A stretch of DNA of 64,000 nucleotides from Spirosoma utsteinense (GTDB lineage: Bacteria; Bacteroidota; Bacteroidia; Cytophagales; Spirosomataceae), in assembly GCF_014282275.1 (NCBI RefSeq), contig NZ_VFIA01000022.1, positions 1-64,000 on the forward strand. Direction: 5' to 3'. The notes under the pieces were generated by a model. It made no database searches and had not been told where the DNA came from. It was given only the letters and a program-made list of their open reading frames with translations. The position numbers were made by a program, and so were the translations under genes. Positions 46,888-54,921 of the stretch are shown in pieces. How positions within the stretch are numbered: position 1 is the stretch's first letter; the number at the start of each line of letters is the position of its first letter.

Positions 46888-46920
46888 AGTCCTGCTCTCT
46901 ACTGGAAGCAGGACTTTTTT
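46888..46920 (+). terminator. Rho-independent terminator
   Basis: Arms AGTCCTGC (46888-46895) and GCAGGACT (46908-46915), 12-base loop, followed by TTTTT. It lies 25 bases behind the stop of the TPR-tailed glycosyltransferase gene. Confidence 0.88.
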
Positions 46921-47071
46921 GATGAAGAAATACCGGTTTCAATAGTCAGGGCGTCGCCTGCTGCCTCAATTTACCAGTCCGATTCGGTTTGGTAGAGGAA
47001 GTTTTAATAGAAATAAAGCTACTTAACCGACTAATAGTGTAGAAATTATGTTAAATAGGTAGTGATCGACA

Positions 47072-47079
47072 TACATTTG
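47072..47079 (+). promoter_or_regulatory. Candidate -7 box (TACATTTG) for the histidine kinase gene
   Basis: TACATTTG fits TAnnTTTG and lies 42 bases before ATG 47121, which supports that start over TTG 47094. The -33 region has only a weak TTA. Confidence 0.4.
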
Positions 47080-47120
47080 CTGGTAGTCTCCAGTTGCCTA
47101 CTCCTACACTGCCTGCCGTT

Positions 47121-48371
47121 ATGAATCGTATACCGCCCAACAGCCCGTTGATAATCGATTCGGTAGAAAGTTCGCTTCGTACTGTGGTGTCCATCGATAG
47201 GGACGATCGATCGATCCGGGATCGGCTACTCCTACGCGAGGCTCAGTTTAGTCAGGCCCAGCGCATGGCCGGAATGGCTAGCTGGGAGTGGTACTTCGGC
47301 GATACAACGATTCTGTGGAGCCCCGAGATGTATTCCTTCTGGGGCTACGAACCCGGCGAAATCGATGTAGACCTGGATAGCGTGGCTCAGTCGACCCACC
47401 TCGATGATTTGCCTATACTCCAGCACGCCATTTCCAAAGCGCTATCGGGCGAAGATGTGGAGATGGAATACCGACGTTTCGACAAGGCAGGAGGGGAGAT
47501 TTTTATCCATTCCGTTGGTAAAATAATCCGTAACGAGCGGGCAGAGGCAATCGGCGTATTTGGTATCGATATGAACGTAACCAAGTACAAACAACAGGAA
47601 ATGAACCTGGCAACGCTGAACCGGCAACTGGAGGAAAAGAACCGGGAGCTGGAAATGCGGAATAGCGCCTTAAAGTCTTTCTCCTACGTAGCCAGCCACG
47701 ATCTACAGGAACCACTTCGCAAGATTTACACGTTTAACAGCCTTATCCTGGAACTGGAAGCTGACCAACTGTCGGATCAGGGACAGGATTATTTCCGACG
47801 ATCTATAGCCGCTACCGAGCGAATGCAGCGATTGATCAAAGACCTTATTGCCTATTCGCAAACCGAAACCGGTAATGAGCTGCGTCAGCCGGTTGATCTG
47901 GAAGTACTGTTCAACCAGGTCAAAGACGAGCATCAGGATGCGATCATCAGCACAGGAGCTACATTTGATGTAGCGCCCCTGCCAACAGTCCCCGTTATTG
48001 AGTTCATGTTCCGGCAGCTGATGCATAATCTGGTTGGTAACGCCCTAAAATATGCCCAACCCGATCGGCCGCTTATTATCCGCCTGACGTACGAAGAAAT
48101 AGTCGGCGAAACTGGAATAGACTCTTTTTCAATACCATCGGGGCGGTACCACAAATTAACGGTGGCCGATAATGGCATCGGCTTCGATACAGCCTACAGT
48201 CGGAAAATCTTCGAATTGTTCCAGCGACTACATGGCCGTAATGAATATTCAGGTACGGGCATTGGTCTGGCCATCTGCCAGCGAATCATGGAAAGCCATA
48301 AGGGCACGATCATCGCTGATGGGCACCCTGGCAAAGGGGCAACGTTCACGGCGTGCTGGCCGGTAAACTAG
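47121..48371 (+). CDS. PAS-domain sensor histidine kinase (orphan)
   Basis: 416 aa from ATG 47121. No membrane helix, so it is cytosolic. A PAS domain with PAC motif spans about residues 50-155 (WEWYFGDTTILWSPEMYSFWGY). A coiled coil (160-185) leads to the phosphoacceptor H193 in YVASHDLQEPLRK, and the ATPase domain has the N-box NLVGNALKYAQ, G1 ADNGIGFD and G2 GTGIGLAIC. No response regulator gene is adjacent, so the partner is elsewhere. This type is abundant in Spirosoma-like genomes. Confidence 0.92.
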   Translation: MNRIPPNSPLIIDSVESSLRTVVSIDRDDRSIRDRLLLREAQFSQAQRMAGMASWEWYFGDTTILWSPEMYSFWGYEPGEIDVDLDSVAQSTHLDDLPILQHAISKALSGEDVEMEYRRFDKAGGEIFIHSVGKIIRNERAEAIGVFGIDMNVTKYKQQEMNLATLNRQLEEKNRELEMRNSALKSFSYVASHDLQEPLRKIYTFNSLILELEADQLSDQGQDYFRRSIAATERMQRLIKDLIAYSQTETGNELRQPVDLEVLFNQVKDEHQDAIISTGATFDVAPLPTVPVIEFMFRQLMHNLVGNALKYAQPDRPLIIRLTYEEIVGETGIDSFSIPSGRYHKLTVADNGIGFDTAYSRKIFELFQRLHGRNEYSGTGIGLAICQRIMESHKGTIIADGHPGKGATFTACWPVN

Positions 48372-48438
48372 TATAACCCCTGATCCGTCCGGGTAATGCC
48401 GCTCCTGAAAATAGCTCAGGGAAGTAGCGTTGGCCCTG

Positions 48439-49362
48439 CTACTCCTCCTGGCGCTCTTTCATCAGGGCCAGAAACGACTTTGGCATGGGGGCGTCAAACT
48501 GCATCTGTTCGCCCGTGATCGGGTGTTCGAAGGCCAGCCGCTCGGCGTGCAACCCTAGCCGCCCGATTGGGTTCGACGTAGCGCCATACTTGGAGTCGCC
48601 CACGATAGGATGGGCAATGTCCTGCATGTGTACCCGAATCTGGTTTTTGCGTCCCGTTTCCAACTCCAGTTCCAGCAGGGCAAAATACTCATTGGCCTTT
48701 ATAACGTTGTAGTTTGTGACCGAAAGCTGTCCATTTTCAGGGTTTTGGCTTGAATACACGATCAGGGCTTTGCTCTCGCGCAGGTAGGAAGAAACGGTGC
48801 CCGCCGGTGGGTCGGGTGTGCCTTCTACCAGGGCTACATACGTCCGCTGCTTGGTGGTGTCGTTCCACGATTCCTGCATGAGCCGCTGAACTTTCTCACT
48901 CCGGGCAAACATCATCACCCCCGACGTCTCACGGTCGAGCCGGTGAATGATGAATATTTTGTTTTTTGGGTTTTCCTTCTTGACATAGTCGCTCAGGATA
49001 CCGTAGGCCGTGCGATCCCGTTCCTTATTGGTTGCCATCGACAGCAAACCCGACTGTTTATTGATAACGATCAGGAACTGGTCTTCGAACAGAATAGTCA
49101 GGCCGCGATACTGGCTGGTTTCAGGGGCGCGGTTAGCGGCCACCGTTACTACCTGCCCCGGCTGTAAGGGATGGTTGAACTGCGTATAAACCTTACCGTC
49201 GATCAGGACTTGTTTATTGCTCAGTAACGATTTGATGTTGTTCCGGTTTTTGTGCGGCAGATGCTCGATCAGAAATGCCATCAGCTGAGCGGATTCTGAC
49301 ACGGGTAAGGTAGTGCTGGTGCGCTGACCACGCTGCCGCTTCGGTTTATCGGTATTCTCCAT
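48439..49362 (-). CDS. RluA-family pseudouridine synthase
   Basis: 307 aa. It converts uridine to pseudouridine in rRNA or tRNA. An S4 RNA-binding domain (about residues 25-90, NIKSLLSNKQVLIDGKVY) is followed by the catalytic domain with HRLDRETSG, which holds the catalytic aspartate, and the closing RIHVQ-type segment RKNQIRVHMQDIAHPIVGD. It could be RluD- or RluC-like; the subgroup is not certain. The first ~20 residues are basic and low in complexity. A -7-like TACCTTTG reads on the minus strand at 49409-49416. Confidence 0.92.
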   Translation of the reverse strand: MENTDKPKRQRGQRTSTTLPVSESAQLMAFLIEHLPHKNRNNIKSLLSNKQVLIDGKVYTQFNHPLQPGQVVTVAANRAPETSQYRGLTILFEDQFLIVINKQSGLLSMATNKERDRTAYGILSDYVKKENPKNKIFIIHRLDRETSGVMMFARSEKVQRLMQESWNDTTKQRTYVALVEGTPDPPAGTVSSYLRESKALIVYSSQNPENGQLSVTNYNVIKANEYFALLELELETGRKNQIRVHMQDIAHPIVGDSKYGATSNPIGRLGLHAERLAFEHPITGEQMQFDAPMPKSFLALMKERQEE

Positions 49363-49408
49363 TGGATTCGTGTTGCTTGTCGGGCCGGTTAGGAAACCGG
49401 CTATCCTG

Positions 49409-49416
49409 CAAAGGTA
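49409..49416 (-). promoter_or_regulatory. Candidate -7 box (TACCTTTG) for the pseudouridine synthase gene
   Basis: CAAAGGTA reads TACCTTTG on the minus strand, 47 bases before the start codon. The wider TACCTTTGC is a common Bacteroidota -7 form. No -33 TTG is visible at the usual place. Confidence 0.4.
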
Positions 49417-49575
49417 CGGTTCCCGCCGAACTCATAAGCCACTCTGCTTTCCTTTGGTCGAGAAACATGAGTTACCCCGAATTTTAAAAGTCGCTATCTT
49501 TTTAAGGTCCAGTATGAAAAAAAAGGTATTGTGCGTGGTGTGAGGTACCTTGACCTACGCTTTTTTTTATAGAAA

Positions 49576-49731
49576 AGCCCTGTAGGGGCGACCTGTGAAT
49601 AGGAAAGAAACGAAGGCTAGCCTGTAGAGCGCCGTAGGTGCGACCTAATCCAGTTCAGTTAGGTCGCACCTACGGCGCTTCAGACAAGATAGGAGCGCTA
49701 CCAACTAGTGACAGGTCGCCCTTACTGGGCT
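49576..49731. repeat. Nested double palindrome (REP/REPIN-like)
   Basis: An outer inverted repeat (arms 49576-49596 and 49711-49731, 21 bases, about two mismatches) encloses an inner perfect one (49628-49648 and 49659-49679, 21 bases, 10-base loop). Both arms contain GCGACCT cores. Two related palindromes in mirrored order is the design of REPIN-like elements. Confidence 0.75.
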
Positions 49732-49830
49732 ACCTGACCAATGCTGGAGATCTACACATACAATAAGTCCCTTGACCTGACGCCACGCCCCCGCAGATGT
49801 GCCGGAACCAGGCTACTTTTTGGGTAAGGT

Positions 49831-49867
49831 CATCCCGTATTTTAACGATTCGTTAAAATACGGGATG
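49831..49867 (-). terminator. Perfect 17-base hairpin behind the GH3 gene
   Basis: CATCCCGTATTTTAACG (49831-49847) pairs perfectly with 49851-49867 around a 3-base loop. It lies 16 bases after the stop of the minus-strand glycosidase gene and is a likely terminator, although the U-run is within the stem. Confidence 0.75.
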
Positions 49868-49882
49868 ACTCATGTTTTGCCA

Positions 49883-51772
49883 TTAATTCAGAGCTGCCGG
49901 ATAGCGCAGTCCGTAACCAAATTTGTAGAGGGGATCTTTCGAATCGTAGGGTACGTCTTCTTTCTGGTTCCGAACGGCCTCCATCGACGAAGGTAACTCG
50001 AACGGAAGGTTACCTTCAGGCCTGGCTTTGCCGAAAATAACATCCAGTACGGCGGCATCGCTGGCACCATAGTTGGCCAGCAACCCCTTCGCACCGACGC
50101 TGATTTCGGGTATCACCGCCGGACGGTCGAGGTAGATATCGACGATGGTAGGGACAGTTTTGAGCAGAGTCAGAATTTCCTCTTTCTCTTTGCCTTTGAA
50201 GTCAAGGTCGCCATGGTGGAAGCCTCTGGCCATTGGATTCTGGGTCTCAACGGGTACCCAGGGCGTCTTGAGCCGGACAATAGCAATGTCGGCTTCTTCG
50301 GGTTTCTCCACAACGCTTCCGTAAGCAGCTGCCACGGTAGGATCTACATTTTTCAAGTAGATCTTTAGTTTGCCCATCGCCAGCGGCAGGGTTTTGGCGT
50401 CGTTCTTGAGCAGCGTCATTGACCGGCGCTGTGCGGCTTCGCCAGCCTGCCGGAAGGCAGGTTTGCCCACCAGCTGCGTCGCTTTCTCCACGTCGACATA
50501 CGGGTTGTCGAACAGACCAAGGGCAAATTTCTGCCGCAGTAACCGTCGAACCGACTGATCGATCCTGGCTTCGGATAGCTTACCGTCGTTCACCAGCTTG
50601 ACCACCAGCTCCGGGCAATTTTCGCCCCCAAACTGGTCGACGCCCGCCTGAATGGCTTTGAGTACACGCTCTTCGCGACTCAGGTTCTCAACGCCCCAGG
50701 CACGGGCCAGCCAGACCGCTGGTCCCATCTTCGTATCGGTAATAAGGCCCCAGTCGGTGCAGACCACACCGTCGAACTTGTACTTATCGCGCAGAAGCCG
50801 GGTAATGATGTCTTTGTTAAAGGAAAAGGCTACGTTTTCGCTCGTCTGGTCGGTAGGAATACCGTAATAAGGCATGATGGCGGCCGTTTTGGCAGCAAAG
50901 GCAGCTTCGAAGGGAATCAGGTGATAGTTAAAGTTCTTGCCCGGATAAACCTGCCCTTTCTGAAATTCAAAGTGCGGGTCGAGTCCTTCTTTCTGCGGAC
51001 CACCACCCGAGAAGTGTTTCGTCATACAGGCTACGCTGGCGGGGCCGAGCGTTGGTCCCTGGTAGCCACGCACGTAGGCTTCAACCAGCTTTGCCGACAG
51101 CCTGGCGTCCTCACCAAACGTACCGCTCACCCGCGCCCAGCGGGGTTCGGTGGCGAGGTCGGCCATGGGGTGCAGGGCCTCCCGAATGCCAACGGCCAGG
51201 TATTCCTGACGGGCAATATCGCCGAACTGCTGCATGAGCTTCACGTCACCTATGGCGGCAAAACCCAACTGCTCCGGCCACTGCGAAAACCCGTCTGCCG
51301 CCATACCGAAGATGGAACTGCTGAAGTAATGACGTGGGTCCGACGCGATCGTTACGGGAATACCCAGACGCGAGCTTTCGGCCAGTTTCTGAATTGCATT
51401 GGTGCCCGTGGCGAAGGCGCGCGTACCCGGAACCGCCCAGAGGTTAAAATGCGTCATGTGGCGCTCGGTGATGTTCTCGATGGCGGTCGGCATCATAGCG
51501 GCTGGCCCCTGCGCACCGGGTTTTTTCTCGATGGTGCCATCGTCGTTAATGACCGTACCGTTGATGAACATCATGCCCGCTTTCTCGGCCACGTTCATCT
51601 GCTTGAGCAAGTCCGATACCCGCGCTTCAACCGACTGTTTCGGGTCTTCGTACGGATCGAGTTTGCCGTTCTTATTCAGGTCACGAACGGGCGCAACCGG
51701 CGGGACAGGCCATCCGGCGCTGACCAGACCGATCAGGGCTGCAACGGCAAGAGTTTTATGGAGATAGGTCAT
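49883..51772 (-). CDS. Secreted glycoside hydrolase family 3 (beta-glucosidase-like)
   Basis: 629 aa. Signal peptide residues 1-20. A short calcium-loop-like segment DLNKNGKLDPYEDP (31-44), frequent in Bacteroidota GH3 enzymes, precedes the TIM barrel. KHFSGGGP (252-259) is the substrate-binding KHF motif and D340 in GVVCTDWG is the expected nucleophile. A C-terminal alpha/beta sandwich follows. It releases terminal sugars from beta-glucosides or xylosides in the periplasm. A Nudix-type regulator gene is divergent from it, with a palindrome between, suggesting substrate-controlled expression. Confidence 0.92.
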   Translation of the reverse strand: MTYLHKTLAVAALIGLVSAGWPVPPVAPVRDLNKNGKLDPYEDPKQSVEARVSDLLKQMNVAEKAGMMFINGTVINDDGTIEKKPGAQGPAAMMPTAIENITERHMTHFNLWAVPGTRAFATGTNAIQKLAESSRLGIPVTIASDPRHYFSSSIFGMAADGFSQWPEQLGFAAIGDVKLMQQFGDIARQEYLAVGIREALHPMADLATEPRWARVSGTFGEDARLSAKLVEAYVRGYQGPTLGPASVACMTKHFSGGGPQKEGLDPHFEFQKGQVYPGKNFNYHLIPFEAAFAAKTAAIMPYYGIPTDQTSENVAFSFNKDIITRLLRDKYKFDGVVCTDWGLITDTKMGPAVWLARAWGVENLSREERVLKAIQAGVDQFGGENCPELVVKLVNDGKLSEARIDQSVRRLLRQKFALGLFDNPYVDVEKATQLVGKPAFRQAGEAAQRRSMTLLKNDAKTLPLAMGKLKIYLKNVDPTVAAAYGSVVEKPEEADIAIVRLKTPWVPVETQNPMARGFHHGDLDFKGKEKEEILTLLKTVPTIVDIYLDRPAVIPEISVGAKGLLANYGASDAAVLDVIFGKARPEGNLPFELPSSMEAVRNQKEDVPYDSKDPLYKFGYGLRYPAALN

Positions 51773-51779
51773 TGTTAGG

Positions 51780-51802
51780 TATTGTATCTTTTTGATACAA
51801 TA
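51780..51802. promoter_or_regulatory. Palindromic operator candidate between GH3 and the Nudix regulator
   Basis: TATTGTATC (51780-51788) and GATACAATA (51794-51802) form a perfect 9-base inverted repeat with five T between. It lies 8 bases before the GH3 start codon and 9-54 bases before the regulator start. The sugar-responsive Nudix (NrtR-like) regulators bind palindromes of this size, so it is the probable binding site of the adjacent regulator. Confidence 0.65.
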
Positions 51803-51855
51803 ATAAGTGGATGCTTTTTATCATCCAACTTTCTACGGAGCTTTGTAGGACACCT

Positions 51856-52599
51856 ATGAGCATGACGAACGAAACAGGCATGAAGCGCCCATTTACGGAT
51901 GGGCAGGATCTGCTGCCGGGATTGTCGATAGACCCGGTTATTTTTGGATTTCACGAAGGACAGCTGAAAATTTTACTGCTTCGGTTTCGGGGAATGGACG
52001 CCTTCGCGCTGCCGGGCGGCTTTGTGCACCTTTCGGAAGATGTAGACGAAGCGGCTGCCCGGGTGTTGTACGAGCGAACAGGGCTGCGGGAAATTTACCT
52101 CGACCAATTTTATACGTTCGGGAAGCGGGACCGTCGCGATGCGGGAACGCAGCAGACACTACTACAGGGCAATGGCGTTGAACTTCCGAATACGCACTGG
52201 CTGCTCCAACGGTTCGTCTCGATCGGCTATTACGCCCTGATCGACTTCACCAAAGCCAACCCCACACCCGATCCGCTCTCCGACAGTTGTGGCTGGCATG
52301 ATCTGGCTACCCTTCCGCCCCTGATTTTTGATCACACGGCTATGGTGTATAAAGCACTGGAAACGTTACGAAAAAATCTGGATGACAAGCTGATTGGATT
52401 TGCCCTGTTGCCCGAGACATTCACCATGACCGATTTGCAGCAGCTCTACGAAACGATTCTGGGAAAGCCGCTACAACGCACGAATTTCCAGCGCAAGATC
52501 CTGAGCTTGGGCATTTTGGAGCGGCTGGAAAAAAAGATGAGTGGGGGCGCCCACAAAGCCCCTTATTTATACCGGTTTATTTCCCCAGCCACTCCTTGA
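51856..52599 (+). CDS. Nudix-fold transcriptional regulator (NrtR/AraR-like)
   Basis: 247 aa from ATG 51856. ATG 51811 would add 15 residues but sits too close to the palindrome. The N-terminal Nudix domain holds GGFVHLSEDVDEAAARVLY, in which the catalytic REUXEEXGU box is degraded (the glutamates are replaced, RVLYERTG). The C-terminal 70 residues form a winged helix (TMTDLQQLYETILGKPLQR, FQRKILSLGILERL). Members of this group in Bacteroidota regulate sugar utilisation and bind the sugar or its phosphate. Its 3' end overlaps the convergent LytTR gene by 23 bases. Confidence 0.85.
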   Translation: MSMTNETGMKRPFTDGQDLLPGLSIDPVIFGFHEGQLKILLLRFRGMDAFALPGGFVHLSEDVDEAAARVLYERTGLREIYLDQFYTFGKRDRRDAGTQQTLLQGNGVELPNTHWLLQRFVSIGYYALIDFTKANPTPDPLSDSCGWHDLATLPPLIFDHTAMVYKALETLRKNLDDKLIGFALLPETFTMTDLQQLYETILGKPLQRTNFQRKILSLGILERLEKKMSGGAHKAPYLYRFISPATP

Positions 52600-53371
52600 A
52601 CTCGGTCATGCGGTCGCCACTAACGAACACCTCCTGCCGGGATTTGGGATTTAGGTCGAGCTTGAGCTTGCCTGCCGAGTAGGTGTGAATAGTCTGAATA
52701 GCAGGTAGTGAAACCAGAAACTGGCGGCTGATCCGGAAAAAATGTTTTGGATTGAGCAACTGGGTCAGCTTATCGAGGCTGTAATCAATGGGTAGGTTGA
52801 GCCCGTCTTTGGTAACCAGAAATACGATTTTCTCTTCCAGGTAAAAATAAGCTACATCGGTTATTTCGATGCTTCTGATCTTGGTACCAACCGTGATCAT
52901 GAACCGCTCTTTGTAGTCGGTATGTTTAGGTTTTCCGAGTAAGGTAAGCAGCGTTTCCAGATCGGGGCCTGCCTGAAGTAACCCTGGTGCATTGCTTTGG
53001 CTGAACTGCTTCTTGAGCGCGTTAAATTTCTCGATAGCGGCTACCAGTTCGTCGTAATTGATAGGTTTGAGCAGGTAATCGATGCTGTTGACCTTAAACG
53101 CCTGGATCATGTACTCATCGTAGGCGGTCGTGAAGATAACGGGCGTTGTTAGATTGGCCTGCTCGAAGATGCGGAATCCCAGGTCATCTTCGAGGTGAAT
53201 ATCCATAAACACCAGATCGACAGGCTCGGCAGTCGGCTGACCAAACCAGGCTACTGCTTCGGCAACGGACGGGATCCGGGCCAGGACGTCGATCGATGGG
53301 TCGTACTTATGGAGCATGCCTTCGAGCCGTTTGGCTGTCAGGTTTTCATCTTCGATAATGACAACGTTCAT
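52577..53371 (-). CDS. LytTR-family response regulator
   Basis: 264 aa from ATG 53371. A receiver domain with phosphoacceptor D57 in VFMDIHL and the KPI lysine near residue 105 is followed by a LytTR DNA-binding domain (about 155-260) with FFRISRQFLVSL. It binds direct repeats upstream of target genes after phosphorylation. The histidine kinase gene lies 46 bases upstream on the same strand, so the two are a pair. Targets are not visible here. Confidence 0.93.
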   Translation of the reverse strand: MNVVIIEDENLTAKRLEGMLHKYDPSIDVLARIPSVAEAVAWFGQPTAEPVDLVFMDIHLEDDLGFRIFEQANLTTPVIFTTAYDEYMIQAFKVNSIDYLLKPINYDELVAAIEKFNALKKQFSQSNAPGLLQAGPDLETLLTLLGKPKHTDYKERFMITVGTKIRSIEITDVAYFYLEEKIVFLVTKDGLNLPIDYSLDKLTQLLNPKHFFRISRQFLVSLPAIQTIHTYSAGKLKLDLNPKSRQEVFVSGDRMTEFKEWLGK

Positions 53372-53417
53372 GGTGGATGAGTAGATGAGCGATAAGAAAA
53401 CTACTGCGCTCGTTACG

Positions 53418-54569
53418 TTACGTGAGTAATGGAATCTTAACGACAAAACTGCCCTCATTTTCGCCAATCCAGACGGGTCGGTTGGTGAGCAGGGCGTAGC
53501 GGTTGATGATGTTTTGCAGGCCTACACCGGTAGACGCTTCGGATTGAGGACGCAGCTGGCGGTTATTCCAGATTCGCAGACAGTCGTCTTCCAGATCGAT
53601 ATGTACTTTCAGCGGTTCTTTCGTCGACATGCGGTTATGCTTTACCGCGTTTTCAACCAGCAGCTGGAGCGTCAATGGCGCAATGCTGTAACGGTTCTGA
53701 TCGGATTCGGGTACGTTGAGAACGACATCGAATTTGTTCTCAAACCGGATATTGAGCAGAAATCGATAAGCCTGGATAAACTCAAGCTCAGTCTTGAGCA
53801 AAACGCGTTCGTTATCTTTCTGTTCGAGAATGTACCGGTAGGCCCGCGACAACTGGTCGATGAATTTCTCCGATAGTTCGGCGTCGGCATACACCAGCGA
53901 CGACAAAATACTCAGGCTGTTGAACAGAAAGTGCGGGTTGACCTGACTTTTAAGGGCAGCAAACTGAGCCTGTACATTCTCTTTTTCGAGCCGCTCAGCC
54001 CGTACCTGCACATCCTCCAGCCGTCGATAAGCCCGGCGGCTGGCCGCCAGGTAAAACGCCGACAGCATTGCCATTACGGTAAGTCCGTTATTGATTCGTC
54101 GACGCTGTTCGCGGTAAGCCTGCCGCTGCTGGGGCGTAGGTGGCCGACCATCAGCGGCCGACCGACTCCAGGCCGGAACCTGCTGATAAACGGAGAACTG
54201 ACTTTCAAGAAAGCCGTTCAGGCTGCGCTGAAGCGTGTGAAACCCTTCGTTGAAGACCAGCGCCATTGCACTGGCAATCAGGAGCGTTGTTACCTGAGCC
54301 GGCAACTTGAACTCAACCAGAAAGTCGTTGCCAAAACGGGCGAATGTTCGTTGCTGAATCCAATCGACAACACTGATCCACGCAAAAAAGAACGCCACGG
54401 TAACCAGAATCTCCATAATGAAGAACGGGGTCGACCGGAGCCAGAACTCCATCGTTGGATGTTGTACGTTGACATACAGCCGGATAGGCCAATAGATGAC
54501 AAAGACGCTGAGCGCTAGCTGCCATTTTTGCCGGGTAGTCAGGCGGTATGAGACGGTAGTGATGGTCAT
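53418..54569 (-). CDS. LytS/YehU-type sensor histidine kinase
   Basis: 383 aa. Four membrane helices (about residues 15-33, 47-68, 92-108, 162-178) with an extracytoplasmic proline/arginine-rich loop near 130-160. The His_kinase domain carries the phosphoacceptor H213 in SQVNPHFLFNSLS, and the ATPase domain has VENAVKHNRMS and GVGLQNIINRY. It phosphorylates the LytTR regulator encoded downstream. The stimulus is unknown. Confidence 0.92.
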   Translation of the reverse strand: MTITTVSYRLTTRQKWQLALSVFVIYWPIRLYVNVQHPTMEFWLRSTPFFIMEILVTVAFFFAWISVVDWIQQRTFARFGNDFLVEFKLPAQVTTLLIASAMALVFNEGFHTLQRSLNGFLESQFSVYQQVPAWSRSAADGRPPTPQQRQAYREQRRRINNGLTVMAMLSAFYLAASRRAYRRLEDVQVRAERLEKENVQAQFAALKSQVNPHFLFNSLSILSSLVYADAELSEKFIDQLSRAYRYILEQKDNERVLLKTELEFIQAYRFLLNIRFENKFDVVLNVPESDQNRYSIAPLTLQLLVENAVKHNRMSTKEPLKVHIDLEDDCLRIWNNRQLRPQSEASTGVGLQNIINRYALLTNRPVWIGENEGSFVVKIPLLT

Positions 54570-54921
54570 TTCACAAAACTACAGATCGGGACGAAACGGC
54601 AAAAAAAGAAACCGGTGGAATGCCGGTTTCTGTGAGCGGAATGACGCCATTTGCTGTACGAGTTAACTGGCAACGAAGCAAACAGAGTAAACAGCGTGAA
54701 ATCGGGTTTAAATTTGGCCCGTAGGGCCTTCACAGCGCAGCGTCGGTAGCAGAAAAAGGGGCCATCTGTAGGAAACGTGTGCCGTCAGGTACACAACCGG
54801 TATGTACCTGACGGCACATAGATGCTGCTGAAATCAAATTTTGTTACTACCGAAGCTGCGCTGTAAAGGCCCTAACGGGCCAGAACAAAGACAGTTTTTT
54901 CCAGAATTTACGTTAAAGAGG
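54570..54921. other. Intergenic region holding a second nested palindrome
   Basis: About 350 bases upstream of the kinase gene and downstream of the dehydrogenase gene. The only feature is the palindromic element at 54716-54881. A short inverted repeat AAACCGG/CCGGTTT (54609-54630) lies next to the kinase start. No gene is seen. Confidence 0.6.
54716..54881. repeat. Nested double palindrome, second element
   Basis: Outer arms 54716-54749 and 54847-54881 are inverted copies of about 34 bases with three differences and one indel. An inner perfect 15-base palindrome (TGTGCCGTCAGGTAC at 54778-54792 and its inverse at 54804-54818) has an 11-base loop. The sequence differs from the 49576-49731 element, but the design is the same. 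Confidence 0.75.

Larger units (their letters stand above)
49363..49882. other. Intergenic region with nested palindrome and separate hairpin
   Basis: 520 bases between two minus-strand genes. Apart from a -7-like box near 49409, it holds a composite palindrome (49576-49731) described separately and a perfect hairpin at 49831-49867. No gene is seen. Confidence 0.6.

Noticed and set aside
50921-51778. 285-codon plus-strand open frame
   Set aside because: It lies antisense to the GH3 gene, whose catalytic motifs are intact. No start context or domain supports it.
53931-54518. 195-codon plus-strand open frame
   Set aside because: Antisense to the LytS-type kinase gene; the product shows no family features.
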